From assembly GCA_021108395.1 (NCBI GenBank), contig JAIOQZ010000030.1:1-63281 (forward strand): a DNA stretch of 63,281 nucleotides, read 5' to 3'. The stretch is from Candidatus Cloacimonadota bacterium (GTDB lineage: Bacteria; Cloacimonadota; Cloacimonadia; Cloacimonadales; JAIOQZ01). Below the pieces are notes generated by a model that was not told the DNA's origin, did not search any database, and saw only the letters and a list, made by a program, of their open reading frames with translations. Made by a program: the position numbers and the translations under genes. Below are positions 50,574 through 58,930 of the stretch, in pieces (position 1 is the stretch's first letter; each line of letters opens with the position of its first letter).

Positions 50574-51610
50574 GCAAATTCTTCTGAGAAGTCTGGTTGC
50601 TCAAGCTCAGGCATTTTCAGGAAATCGACGAGATGCAGATATTCAGGCCAGAAGTGGCCCTCGTGATAATTCATATCGGAGTCCCAGAAGCCGGCACACT
50701 TGAACACGGCTAAATCCTGGTAAGTGTAGGATATTTCACAAAAGAACGGTTGGCCGGAGGCGTCGTACAGAAAATCGTAAGTCATTGTCTGAAAACGTTG
50801 CTCGCGGCTGATTCGTAATGCAATTTCAAGACAGTTGCGATCGATTTTCTCGCAATTGTATTCAATTTTGCCGCTGCCGGAGGCTCTGAAATCGTTTGGG
50901 CGGTTGTAGCGCAGAAAGCCGAAGGCGCGATCACCGATAGTTGTGATCCGCATGTCAAATTCATTGCCCGGCATGAATTTCTGGAACATTATATAGTTTT
51001 TATCACGCATCCAGAAGCGATTGCTCTCATGTCCTGCGGCCTTTTTTTGCATCCGACGAATAAATTGGGTGGTACGGTGACGCAAAGACTGGTCGCTCCA
51101 GTGGAACTTTCCTGACATCAGGCCGGGACCAAACATCTGGCGCACCAGCTTTTCGCCCTGCTGTCGTGTTTTCACCAGCACGACATTGGAGGAACCGGCG
51201 CCGCCCTTGAGCTTGAACACGACGGGGTAATCGGTGGTTTTGAGCCATTCGAGGGCATCGCTACGTTCCCAGAACACCCAGCTGGGAACCATTGGGTAAC
51301 CATGAGCATCGCATAGGTATTTCTGTCGCAGTTTATCGTCGTAGCTCCACCAGGTTGCACGATCCGGGAAACATGGGATATTCAAGTGTTCTTCCACCAC
51401 CGGCAAAATCGTCTTGATCATCTGGTGGTCGAAGCTATAGTGTCCCCATGTGTTGATGAGGAAATCGAAACCCTTGATTTTATCGATCAACCCAGGATCG
51501 CTCGGGCTGATAAGTATGGGTGCAATATCGTTGTGGACGAGGATTTTCCGCATCCGTTCACCCCAGAAGTTCAGCTCACCATGCTGGAGCGTTAGTATGC
51601 CAATGTTCAT
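50570..51610 (-). CDS. ATP-grasp family protein, second paralogue in the polysaccharide locus
   Basis: A 346-residue ATP-grasp enzyme. YPVVFKLKGGAGSSNVVLVK is the glycine-rich ATP loop, FMPGNEFDMRITTIGDRAFG lies in the central sheet, and the acidic/Asn metal ligands are in TYDFLYDASGQPFFCEISY. The N-terminal ILTLQHGELNFWGERM is a pre-ATP-grasp Rossmann region. It heads the operon with the GT4 and the deacetylase, so it should act on the same glycan. A carboxyl group on a sugar or an amino acid is the likely substrate type. Confidence 0.8.
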   Translation of the reverse strand: MNIGILTLQHGELNFWGERMRKILVHNDIAPILISPSDPGLIDKIKGFDFLINTWGHYSFDHQMIKTILPVVEEHLNIPCFPDRATWWSYDDKLRQKYLCDAHGYPMVPSWVFWERSDALEWLKTTDYPVVFKLKGGAGSSNVVLVKTRQQGEKLVRQMFGPGLMSGKFHWSDQSLRHRTTQFIRRMQKKAAGHESNRFWMRDKNYIMFQKFMPGNEFDMRITTIGDRAFGFLRYNRPNDFRASGSGKIEYNCEKIDRNCLEIALRISREQRFQTMTYDFLYDASGQPFFCEISYTYQDLAVFKCAGFWDSDMNYHEGHFWPEYLHLVDFLKMPELEQPDFSEEFA

Positions 51611-51692
51611 GACAATTTGTCTCCCTGCTTACTCTTAAGTCTTCATAACATCTCACAAAAATAGTGAGACGTTGTGTGTCAAGGAATATTGA

Positions 51693-51707
51693 GCATGTGA
51701 GACATGC
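51693..51707. promoter_or_regulatory. Inverted repeat GCATGT-GAG-ACATGC in the divergent polysaccharide promoter region
   Basis: It lies between the divergent ATP-grasp and epimerase genes, where both minus- and plus-strand transcription must start. Nearby GTGAGAC occurs again (51664-51670). No clear -35/-10 pair was found on either strand, and nothing else recognisable lies in the 300-bp gap. Confidence 0.3.
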
Positions 51708-51913
51708 CTATCCCCTTCTTTTCATACCATTTCAGCCACAGCTCCCGCGTTGAGTTTCGTGCTATATGTCTGCATAATTGACGCTTGCCGCAAATCAACG
51801 CAATAGCGCAGCCGCGAATGCAGATGGACTCGCGACAAGTGTGGCGGTGAAAATGCTGGACAACTTCAGGTTAACTTGGAATTTGGTAAAAAAATCATGA
51901 AGGAAATATTCAT

Positions 51914-52858
51914 ATGCAGTACTTAGTCACTGGCGGCTCAGGATTCATCGGCTCAAACATCGTTCGCACTCTTCTCACTCGTGGCGAAAATGTTCGCGTT
52001 CTGGATAACTTCTCAACTGGGAAACGGGAGAACATCTATAGTCTGCTCGACAACCCGAACCTGCAACTCATCGAGGGTGATCTGCGCAGCTTTCACATCG
52101 TGCGAAACGCTGTCAAAGACGTTGACTACATCCTGCATCAGGGCGCTCTTCCATCCGTGCCGCGTTCTATCAATGACCCGATTACCACCAACGACGTGAA
52201 TATTCTGGGTACGCTCAACATTCTCGAAGCCGCCCGTGAAATGGGTATCAAGCGTGTTGTATATGCCTCGTCATCCTCTGTTTACGGTAACAGTGAAAAG
52301 CTGCCCAAGACCGAGGATATGCCCATCTCGCCTCTGTCGCCTTATGCGCTCAGCAAGTACACCGCCGAACGTTATTGCCAGCTTTATTCGCAGCTATATG
52401 GCCTTGAGACCGTCTGCATTCGTTACTTCAACGTGTTCGGGCCATACCAGGACCCAACTTCGCAATACAGCGCCGTGATTCCCAAATTCATTCGCCTCAT
52501 CGCCGCTGGCGAACGCCCTGTTATCTTCGGAGACGGCCTGCAATCGCGCGATTTCACTTTCGTGGCCAACAACGTCGAGGCCAATCTGTTGGCAGCGAAG
52601 GCGCCAGGCATTGGTGGCGATGTGTTCAATATCGCCTGTGGCGAGCGCTACACGCTTCTCGACCTGGTCGATCTCATAAACAAAATCATGGGAACGAACA
52701 TCGAGCCAATTTTTGCCGAATCCCGAGCCGGTGACGTGAAACACTCTATGGCCGGTATTGACAAGGCAAAACGACTGATGGGCTACACCGCAAACACGAA
52801 ATTTGAGGCCGGCCTTCGTCAAACTGTAGCCTTCTTCTGTCCGAAAGCTTCTGTCTGA
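51914..52858 (+). CDS. NAD-dependent nucleotide-sugar epimerase (UDP-GlcNAc/GalNAc or UDP-glucose 4-epimerase group)
   Basis: A short-chain-dehydrogenase-type epimerase with 314 residues. TGGSGFIGSNI (from residue 6) binds NAD, and the catalytic Tyr144/Lys148 lie in SPYALSKYTAERY with the Ser cluster VYASSSSVYGN. RYFNVFGPYQDP is typical of the WbpP/Gne-like branch that epimerises UDP-GlcNAc derivatives. AAGGAAATATTC precedes the ATG. It supplies hexosamine or hexose precursors for the surface polymer. Confidence 0.9.
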   Translation: MQYLVTGGSGFIGSNIVRTLLTRGENVRVLDNFSTGKRENIYSLLDNPNLQLIEGDLRSFHIVRNAVKDVDYILHQGALPSVPRSINDPITTNDVNILGTLNILEAAREMGIKRVVYASSSSVYGNSEKLPKTEDMPISPLSPYALSKYTAERYCQLYSQLYGLETVCIRYFNVFGPYQDPTSQYSAVIPKFIRLIAAGERPVIFGDGLQSRDFTFVANNVEANLLAAKAPGIGGDVFNIACGERYTLLDLVDLINKIMGTNIEPIFAESRAGDVKHSMAGIDKAKRLMGYTANTKFEAGLRQTVAFFCPKASV

Positions 52859-52878
52859 GCTATTGTTGTAATCTTCCT

Positions 52879-53994
52879 ATGCAGCAAGAGTCTCGACAGC
52901 AGCCAAGAGCCGACAGACGTGTTATCTGCTTATGCGTGAGAACGCTGCTCAAGGGCGGCGCAGAGAAACAAGCGCTGCTTCTCACCAAGCTTCTGCAAGT
53001 TCACCACGATGCATTCTGTGTTGTTTTTCACGGCGAGCAGGTTGACGAGCAGAATCGGCAATTCATCGAGCGAGAAAGTATTCCAGTCGTCAGACTCACC
53101 GGTTCATTGCCCATGAAATTTGTGAAGCTCTTTCGCCTGTTGCGTTCGCGTCGGGTGGAGGTTTTATTCACCTACCTGGCGCTGTGCAACGTAGCAGGTA
53201 CCCTCCTGGCCAAGCTTGCCGGTGTTCGCTATGTCGTTAACGGTGTGCGCAGTTCCCGCTTCAGCGCTCACAAAATAGTACTGCAAAGGTTCATTCACAA
53301 CTGGCTGGCCCACCGCACGGTTTGCAATAGCCACAGTGGGTATAATGAAGTAATCAGACTCGGCTTTCGCACAAACAAACTATTGGTGATACCCAATGGT
53401 ATCGAGGTACCTTCTGAGCCTCTGATAAGGCGGCCTTCGTCAGAAATGACGACCATCCTTTCGGTAGGCCGCTACAGCCCTCCGAAGGACTATCCAACTG
53501 CATTGAGTGCGTTTGCTCAGTTAGCGCAGCGTCACCCTGAGCAGCAGATGCAATATATTATCATCGGCTTCGGTGAGCTGGAAGTGGCGTTACGGGAGAA
53601 GATTGGGCGACTCGGGCTTGAGGGCGCTGTTCACCTCGTGATCAATCCACCCGACGTGCACAAGTATTACCGGCAAGCCGATATTTACCTGTGCTCGTCC
53701 AGCTTCGAGGGCCTGTCCAACAGTATTATGGAAGCGATGGCCTATGCTTTGCCTGTTGTGGCCACTGATGTGGGCGACAATGGCAAATTGGTATTGAACA
53801 ACCGGAGCGGTTTTTTTTGCGCCAAAGAAGATGCGGCAGGGCTTGCAAGCGCTTTGGAGAAGCTCGTGGATTCCAGCGAAGCCAGGGAATCGTTTGGCAA
53901 AGCTGGTTGGCGACACCTACAATCTGGTTATAGCGAGCAGGCGCTGTTGGAGCGTTATCTGAGCCTGATCAACGAGCTGGTTGTGAAGACCTGA
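52879..53994 (+). CDS. Glycosyltransferase family 4
   Basis: A 371-residue GT4 enzyme: CVRTLLKGGAEKQALLLTKL at the N-terminus (GGAE acceptor loop), then LLVIPNGIEV, ILSVGRYSPPKDYPTALSAF, IGFGELE and SSSFEGLSNSIMEAMAYALP with the EX7E donor-site glutamates. It follows the epimerase after 20 bases and converges with the next glycosyltransferase. Linkage unknown. Confidence 0.9.
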   Translation: MQQESRQQPRADRRVICLCVRTLLKGGAEKQALLLTKLLQVHHDAFCVVFHGEQVDEQNRQFIERESIPVVRLTGSLPMKFVKLFRLLRSRRVEVLFTYLALCNVAGTLLAKLAGVRYVVNGVRSSRFSAHKIVLQRFIHNWLAHRTVCNSHSGYNEVIRLGFRTNKLLVIPNGIEVPSEPLIRRPSSEMTTILSVGRYSPPKDYPTALSAFAQLAQRHPEQQMQYIIIGFGELEVALREKIGRLGLEGAVHLVINPPDVHKYYRQADIYLCSSSFEGLSNSIMEAMAYALPVVATDVGDNGKLVLNNRSGFFCAKEDAAGLASALEKLVDSSEARESFGKAGWRHLQSGYSEQALLERYLSLINELVVKT

Positions 53995-54037
53995 CGATAA
54001 TAGACAACGTGTTGTGATTGCTTGACGCCACTACTCG

Positions 54038-55162
54038 CTACGGCAACATCCTTTTGTAAAGGTGATCGTATTGGGCGGCCACGACGTCCCAGTTGAACAC
54101 CTCAGCGAGTTTTTTTCTTGCCTGCTTCGCCTTCTGCGCCATTTCCTCTGGGTGATCAAGCGCCCATTCCAGCTTCTGTTGCAAATCTTCGGCGTTGTCG
54201 TTTTTGAACAGCAATACTTCATCGTCCGAGAAAACGTCCATGTTCTCAGGAATATCGCTACATACGATGGGCGTGTCAAGGGATGCAGCTTCCAGCAGCA
54301 TGCTCGACATCGCTTCCAGCGTTGAGGGAAACACGAACAACTGTGCATGTTCGATGTAACTCATAAGAAGCGCCTGATCTTTGATAAGACCGGTGAATGT
54401 CACTGGCAGGCCTTCGCTCAGTCGCTCGATTCGCTTCTTGTATTCCTGGTCCTGGTTCAAGTCACCCGCCACAATGATTTTTCCATCGAACTGCATCTTA
54501 CCCAACGCCTGTAACAATGTGTGCAGGCCTTTGATGCGCAATATTCTGCCAGCGGCAAAGAAGATATAGCCCTGATGAGAGATTGCGGGCAGTTCGCCAT
54601 GGTCGGTTTCAACGGCATTCGGGATGTAGTGCACATGTCGTTTTGTCCGCTTCTGATATTGTTCCTGGATTGATTTGGCCACGGTTGTCATCGCATGAGC
54701 CGGGCACTTGAGATAGATAATCTCCATCAACCGGAAGAAAGCTTTTTCGGTTGATGACCATTTGTCAGCTTTGAATGTAATGCCATGCGAAGTGGAGATA
54801 ACCTTGTACTTCAGCTTCAGCAGTGGGATGATGAACGCTGCATCGATGTGATGCACGTGCACGATATCATAATTGCCTACGAACAGGCAATGCAGTGTAG
54901 CTTTGAAATAATAGAACAACGTGCTCAGTTTTTTATGACGCAACTTCTTGAGAACGATTTGGGGGCACTCGTCATAAATCCCGTTCTGGTTGGCATGCGA
55001 AGAGAGGGCGTAAACGGTGAAATCATACGAACCATGCAGCTTGTGAATAAGGCTTTCCACTACTCGAGCTGATCCGCCGAAGGCCGGCAATCCTTTACAT
55101 CCAATAACAGCGATCCTGGGTTTCACCGAAGTATTCTTATCGTAGAGAGTGCTGGCGCCCAT
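54038..55162 (-). CDS. Glycosyltransferase family 4
   Basis: A 374-residue GT4 enzyme, with IGCKGLPAFGGSARVVESLI near the start (the G-G-x-A/S-R-V-V pattern of WbnH/WsaF-type rhamnosyl or galactosyl transferases), VHVHHIDAAFIIPLLKLKYK, YIPNAVETDHGEL and FPSTLEAMSSMLLEAASLDTP. Its ATG immediately follows the polymerase-like gene's stop, so the two form one minus-strand unit at the edge of the locus. Confidence 0.9.
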   Translation of the reverse strand: MGASTLYDKNTSVKPRIAVIGCKGLPAFGGSARVVESLIHKLHGSYDFTVYALSSHANQNGIYDECPQIVLKKLRHKKLSTLFYYFKATLHCLFVGNYDIVHVHHIDAAFIIPLLKLKYKVISTSHGITFKADKWSSTEKAFFRLMEIIYLKCPAHAMTTVAKSIQEQYQKRTKRHVHYIPNAVETDHGELPAISHQGYIFFAAGRILRIKGLHTLLQALGKMQFDGKIIVAGDLNQDQEYKKRIERLSEGLPVTFTGLIKDQALLMSYIEHAQLFVFPSTLEAMSSMLLEAASLDTPIVCSDIPENMDVFSDDEVLLFKNDNAEDLQQKLEWALDHPEEMAQKAKQARKKLAEVFNWDVVAAQYDHLYKRMLP

Positions 55163-56449
55163 TTAATGTATTGTGTTTTCTATCTGCTTTATTTCGAGTT
55201 GATTGCCATTGATGGTTTGATTCTGCATTTCATGTATCTGTTGTTCGTAATACCGCTTGAACACCATCGCGAGGATATGACCCATCTGGAATACAAATAA
55301 ATTCACCAGAGTGAAATTAGCAATAACAAACGTTAGCATCCCAACAAACGGTCCCCATTTTCCCAGTACTTTGCCAATCCTCCACAACCGGCGCATAAGG
55401 AAGAAGATAAAGCCGATATATAGAAAACCGCCGATTAGCCCATAGTGATAGAACAATGCCAGCCAACCGACGTGAATCTGTGAAGACCGGCCGCCGATTT
55501 CCTGAAGAAGCTCACTGGATAATGTACTGCCTGCCCCAACTAACATGCTTTTCGGAAAGAGCTTAAAGAACACATCGAAAGCCAGAAAGCGGGTTGATAC
55601 ATCGGAAAGAATACGCGAATGGATGAAGTAATTCATATCGATTCCGAAAATGAAGCCACCCAAATACACGAGAAATGCAGAGAGGATGATGAAGCTGACG
55701 TATTTTAGCACTCGAACAAGCATGAAGCCTTTTGCCTGAGTGAAAAGAGTGAGAACTATGAGAAACGACAACATTACATATCGCGTCTTGGTTAGAAACA
55801 CCACAACAAGAACCATGGAGAAGTACAAAATGGATTGCCTTTTATTTTTCTTGATTTCAGGAATCAGAAGCGCAAAGATAATTGGTAGAGAAAAACCAAG
55901 TGCACTGAAACCGAGCCAGGAGAATATGGATGGATGCCGGTATTGAATGCCGTGCTCCAGTCCCCAATGGCTCTGGCGAAACAGTTCTGACACTAAGAAA
56001 TGTCTGTCGAAGAATACTTGAATCAGCACAACGATAAAGGAAATGATGATTGTGAATTTCATCAATTTGGTCAGCGTATTGATAAATCTTTCCGAGAAGT
56101 CAACGTTCTCGATAAGGAAAAAAGAATATATGGCGAAGACATAGATATTCTTTATAAAGAGAAGAATAATTTCTTGTGGTGATGCTTCTGTGATGTCGTA
56201 AGTCCATAATAGCAAAGATATACAGAATAATATGTAGAAACGCAAATACATTGGAAACCGGAAATGAGTACGGGACGTTAGGGCGCTTTCACCAATGAAT
56301 AGTACAAAAAGACATACCATTACTGCCCCGAAAAAAAGAATAGGCGCCAAACTGAGTATCATCTCAATTCCCATCGCCGCAATGGGCATTACCGCGACAA
56401 GCGCAATGGTAATGAAGAAAAACATGTGGAAAAGTGACAGTTGGCGCAT
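55163..56449 (-). CDS. O-antigen polymerase/ligase-like membrane protein (Wzy-like)
   Basis: A 428-residue integral membrane protein with about ten to twelve predicted helices. A large periplasmic loop near residues 280-330 contains the Arg- and His-bearing stretch (SRILSDVSTRFLAFD, then GGRSSQIHVGWLALFYHYGL) usual in Wzy/WaaL proteins. It would polymerise the repeat unit or ligate it to a carrier. Sequence cannot separate those two roles. It ends the locus. Confidence 0.75.
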   Translation of the reverse strand: MRQLSLFHMFFFITIALVAVMPIAAMGIEMILSLAPILFFGAVMVCLFVLFIGESALTSRTHFRFPMYLRFYILFCISLLLWTYDITEASPQEIILLFIKNIYVFAIYSFFLIENVDFSERFINTLTKLMKFTIIISFIVVLIQVFFDRHFLVSELFRQSHWGLEHGIQYRHPSIFSWLGFSALGFSLPIIFALLIPEIKKNKRQSILYFSMVLVVVFLTKTRYVMLSFLIVLTLFTQAKGFMLVRVLKYVSFIILSAFLVYLGGFIFGIDMNYFIHSRILSDVSTRFLAFDVFFKLFPKSMLVGAGSTLSSELLQEIGGRSSQIHVGWLALFYHYGLIGGFLYIGFIFFLMRRLWRIGKVLGKWGPFVGMLTFVIANFTLVNLFVFQMGHILAMVFKRYYEQQIHEMQNQTINGNQLEIKQIENTIH

Positions 56450-56985
56450 TATGGAATAATCCTCAATAACAAACGATGTCCGAATTGAGCGAAGTTCTCG
56501 CCATCACCCAAAAAGCGTTTCCGGTGAGAATCCGCCGAAGTTACCAGATGCCTGGCAATGGCTGACGGTAAACCGAAAGGGTTACTGTCAATAAGACATA
56601 ACCGTGTGGGACAAGCTCTACATTCTGTCATATCGCCGTATATCCTTGCTTGATGTGAACGTGCCGACTCCCTGACATCTAATTGCTCGATTGAGCGGAC
56701 ATAATGGCCGGACATTATTTCACTTAGATAATAAACTTTGTTTGTAACTCTGAATAACGCATTTCCAAGTGTCAAGGAAATTCAATCATATCGAAGCCAC
56801 CTCAATGTGATTATCGCTATTCACTTGTCGGTGACAACTCGGCAACTCGCTATCGGTAAAGAACATGCGCCTATAGGGAAGCCGCATCGTGTCGCCTCGT
56901 TTTTTCATGGTTGCGAATTCATATTCCCAGCTATTGCCTGGAAATCAATGTTTGGTTGGATTTCTTTGCTACAGAGAACTGATGA
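56450..56985. other. Non-coding gap between the polysaccharide locus and tRNA-Thr
   Basis: No gene with a ribosome site and plausible composition was found. A 108-codon minus-strand frame ends on the Wzy start (TAATG) but has an unnatural composition. Frames reaching into the tRNA are artefacts of its complement. Confidence 0.5.
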
Positions 56986-56988
56986 GAA

Positions 56989-57017
56989 AACGCCCCCGGA
57001 ATCACTCCAGAGGCGTT
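56989..57017 (-). terminator. Intrinsic terminator after tRNA-Thr
   Basis: On the minus strand AACGCC...GGCGTT encloses a second short pairing (TCTGGA/TTCCGGG region) and is followed by TTTTC, 30 bases after the tRNA. Confidence 0.6.
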
Positions 57018-57045
57018 GTCGCAACCGACGTAGCAGGTGCATTTA

Positions 57046-57121
57046 TGGAGCTGAAAAGGGGACTCGAACCCCTGACCTGCTCATTACGAATGAGCTGCTC
57101 TACCAACTGAGCTATTTCAGC
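57046..57121 (-). tRNA. tRNA-Thr (anticodon CGT)
   Basis: A complete cloverleaf with CCA: acceptor GCTGAAA/TTTCAGC, D-arm AGCTCAGTTGGTAGAGC, anticodon arm GCTCA-TTCGTAA-TGAGC giving CGT (reads ACG), and T-arm AGGGG-TTCGAGT-CCCCT. Its first base lies one nucleotide after the stop codon of the lipoprotein gene, so it is either processed from that mRNA or transcribed from a promoter inside it. Confidence 0.97.
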
Positions 57122-57122
57122 G

Positions 57123-57824
57123 TTATTCTCGGTATCCAATGATGAGTAACGGGTCGTCCAGGCCGGATAAATCAAACCTCGCTCGACTCATCGCAGGCGT
57201 AACTTCTTCGGAGGCGCTACGGTTGTCAAGTACTTCCAGGGAATATTGTGTTGGATATGTCACCTCGATGTGGAACGGGTGGTCGTTCTGAAGATTCGAG
57301 GGATACCAGAAACCGATGCCGTCGAGGATGAACTCGTTGGTATCGAACTGGCAGGACGTCATTTCCTCTGTTACCCGCAGGTTGTATTTCATGCTCAATT
57401 CCAGCGATCCGCCAACCGGTTTTCGAGGGAAATCGATACGGAAAAGCGAAGCGAACTCGGCAATGCGGTCCCAGTCGCTGTCACTGATGTCTTCGCCGAA
57501 GTACTTCTGCTTGATAACACGCACTTCATGCAACTCAACATCCCGTCCGTTCAGCAGCATTTCTTCTATGTATGCATGCCTGTTGAGCAGAATGTAGGCG
57601 TGGTCGGCGTTTGCAACCTTTTCTGCCGAGATTGTGAGATGCGAGCGCAGCAGCAGTAGGTGAATTTCCGGTTGCACCGTAAGCTCAATCCTTTGTTGCT
57701 CGATGGCAAGCAGGTCGCCCAGGTCGATAGTCTGCTCCGGGGTGTCGGCTGTTTCGGAACCACCGCCGGCACAGGCGCTGAGGACAAAGGCAACGATTAG
57801 AAATATCAACGATATGCGTAACAT
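57123..57824 (-). CDS. Lipoprotein of unknown function
   Basis: A 233-residue lipoprotein with a signal ending in LSACAGG. The mature part is mostly beta-rich with few features; TVQPEIHLLLLRSHL and RIDFPRKPVGGSLELSMKYN suggest an extended sheet domain, possibly related to the N-terminal part of M1-peptidase-type proteins, though no catalytic motif is present. TAAGGAGGC precedes the ATG. The stop codon practically touches tRNA-Thr, and no terminator separates them. Confidence 0.7.
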   Translation of the reverse strand: MLRISLIFLIVAFVLSACAGGGSETADTPEQTIDLGDLLAIEQQRIELTVQPEIHLLLLRSHLTISAEKVANADHAYILLNRHAYIEEMLLNGRDVELHEVRVIKQKYFGEDISDSDWDRIAEFASLFRIDFPRKPVGGSLELSMKYNLRVTEEMTSCQFDTNEFILDGIGFWYPSNLQNDHPFHIEVTYPTQYSLEVLDNRSASEEVTPAMSRARFDLSGLDDPLLIIGYRE

Positions 57825-57913
57825 TGCGCCTCCTTAGAAAAAAGACATTATAATAATAACACTCATCGGCGTCAAGTCAGTCATGGCTTACCAGGCAACA
57901 AAATCTCCGCAGC

Positions 57914-58930
57914 CTACACGAACCGAAATCCTTTGCGCGAAAAAGCGTTCAAATCGAGCTCGGCGAAATCGCCGGCTTGCACTTTGTCCACCGCGGCGGC
58001 GGCAATCATGGCGGCATTGTCGGTGCAATAGCGTGTCGAAGGAAACGACAGCTCGGCGCCCATCTTTGAAGCGGCTTCCTGCATAGCCTGTCTCAGCCTG
58101 CTGTTAGCCGAAACTCCGCCTGCCATTATCAGTCGCCCGATACCGTTGGCGCGTGCGTAGCCTGTAGTTTTGCGCACCAGAGGATCGATGATTGCCTCCT
58201 GCACCGAGGCGGCGATGTCGGCGGTGTTTGCCCGCACGAAATCCTGCCCCTTCTCCTGCACGAACTTCATGACCGAGGTTTTCAGTCCGCTATAGCTGAA
58301 GTCATACTCGCCGCGACGATTGAGCCCTCGTGGGAAGGCAAACGCTTTGGCATCGCCCTGCTTCGCTATACGGTCAATGGCAGGCCCGCCAGGATATCCC
58401 AGACCCAGCAGCTTGGCGGTTTTGTCGAAGGCCTCGCCTGCCGCGTCGTCGCGGGTTTGGCCAACAACGGTATAGTCGCTCTCGGTGTTGAAGCGAATCA
58501 ATTGCGTATGGCCGCCAGAGACCACCAACGCCAGGAAAGGCGGCTGGGGAGCGGCGTGTTCGAGGCGGATGGCCGCCACATGGCCGGCCATATGGTTCAC
58601 AGCTACAAGGGGCAGTTCACGCGCCCAGGCATAGCTCTTGGCGAACGACACCCCCACCAGCAGCGAGCCGATCAGCCCTGGGTTGACAGAGACCGCCACC
58701 GCATCCACATCGTCAGGCGTAAGCCCTGACTGGGTGTAAACGGCGCGAACAAGGGGCATCAGGTTGCGCAGGTGTAACCGCGAAGCGAGTTCGGGAACGA
58801 CGCCGCCAAAGCGGGCGTGCTCCGGCTGGGTTGAGGTGACGTTGGCCAGAACCTGGTAATCGCTGTCCACCAGCGCCACCGAGGTATCGTCACACGAAGT
58901 CTCAACGCCCAGAATCAGGTAGCGGCTCAT
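57914..58930 (-). CDS. tsaD: tRNA N6-adenosine threonylcarbamoyltransferase TsaD
   Basis: TsaD transfers threonylcarbamoyl to A37 of ANN-decoding tRNAs. The 338 residues start with ILGVETSCDDTSVAL and contain the metal ligands His113/His117 in NHMAGH and VSGGHTQL, DDAAGEAFDK and MAGGVSANSRLR. The ATG at 58930 is chosen because the conserved start follows directly; an upstream frame is the complement of the YbbR-like gene. It overlaps that gene by 29 bases. Its substrate tRNAs would include the tRNA-Thr encoded 800 bases downstream. Confidence 0.96.
   Translation of the reverse strand: MSRYLILGVETSCDDTSVALVDSDYQVLANVTSTQPEHARFGGVVPELASRLHLRNLMPLVRAVYTQSGLTPDDVDAVAVSVNPGLIGSLLVGVSFAKSYAWARELPLVAVNHMAGHVAAIRLEHAAPQPPFLALVVSGGHTQLIRFNTESDYTVVGQTRDDAAGEAFDKTAKLLGLGYPGGPAIDRIAKQGDAKAFAFPRGLNRRGEYDFSYSGLKTSVMKFVQEKGQDFVRANTADIAASVQEAIIDPLVRKTTGYARANGIGRLIMAGGVSANSRLRQAMQEAASKMGAELSFPSTRYCTDNAAMIAAAAVDKVQAGDFAELDLNAFSRKGFRFV

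Noticed and set aside
56449-56775. 108-codon minus-strand frame ending at the Wzy-like start (TAATG)
   Set aside because: The overlap is suggestive, but the protein has unnatural composition, no ribosome site and no recognisable fold; kept only as a note.
56738-57142. Plus-strand frame ending in EKGTRTPDLLITNELLYQLS
   Set aside because: The classic false protein obtained by translating the complement of tRNA-Thr.
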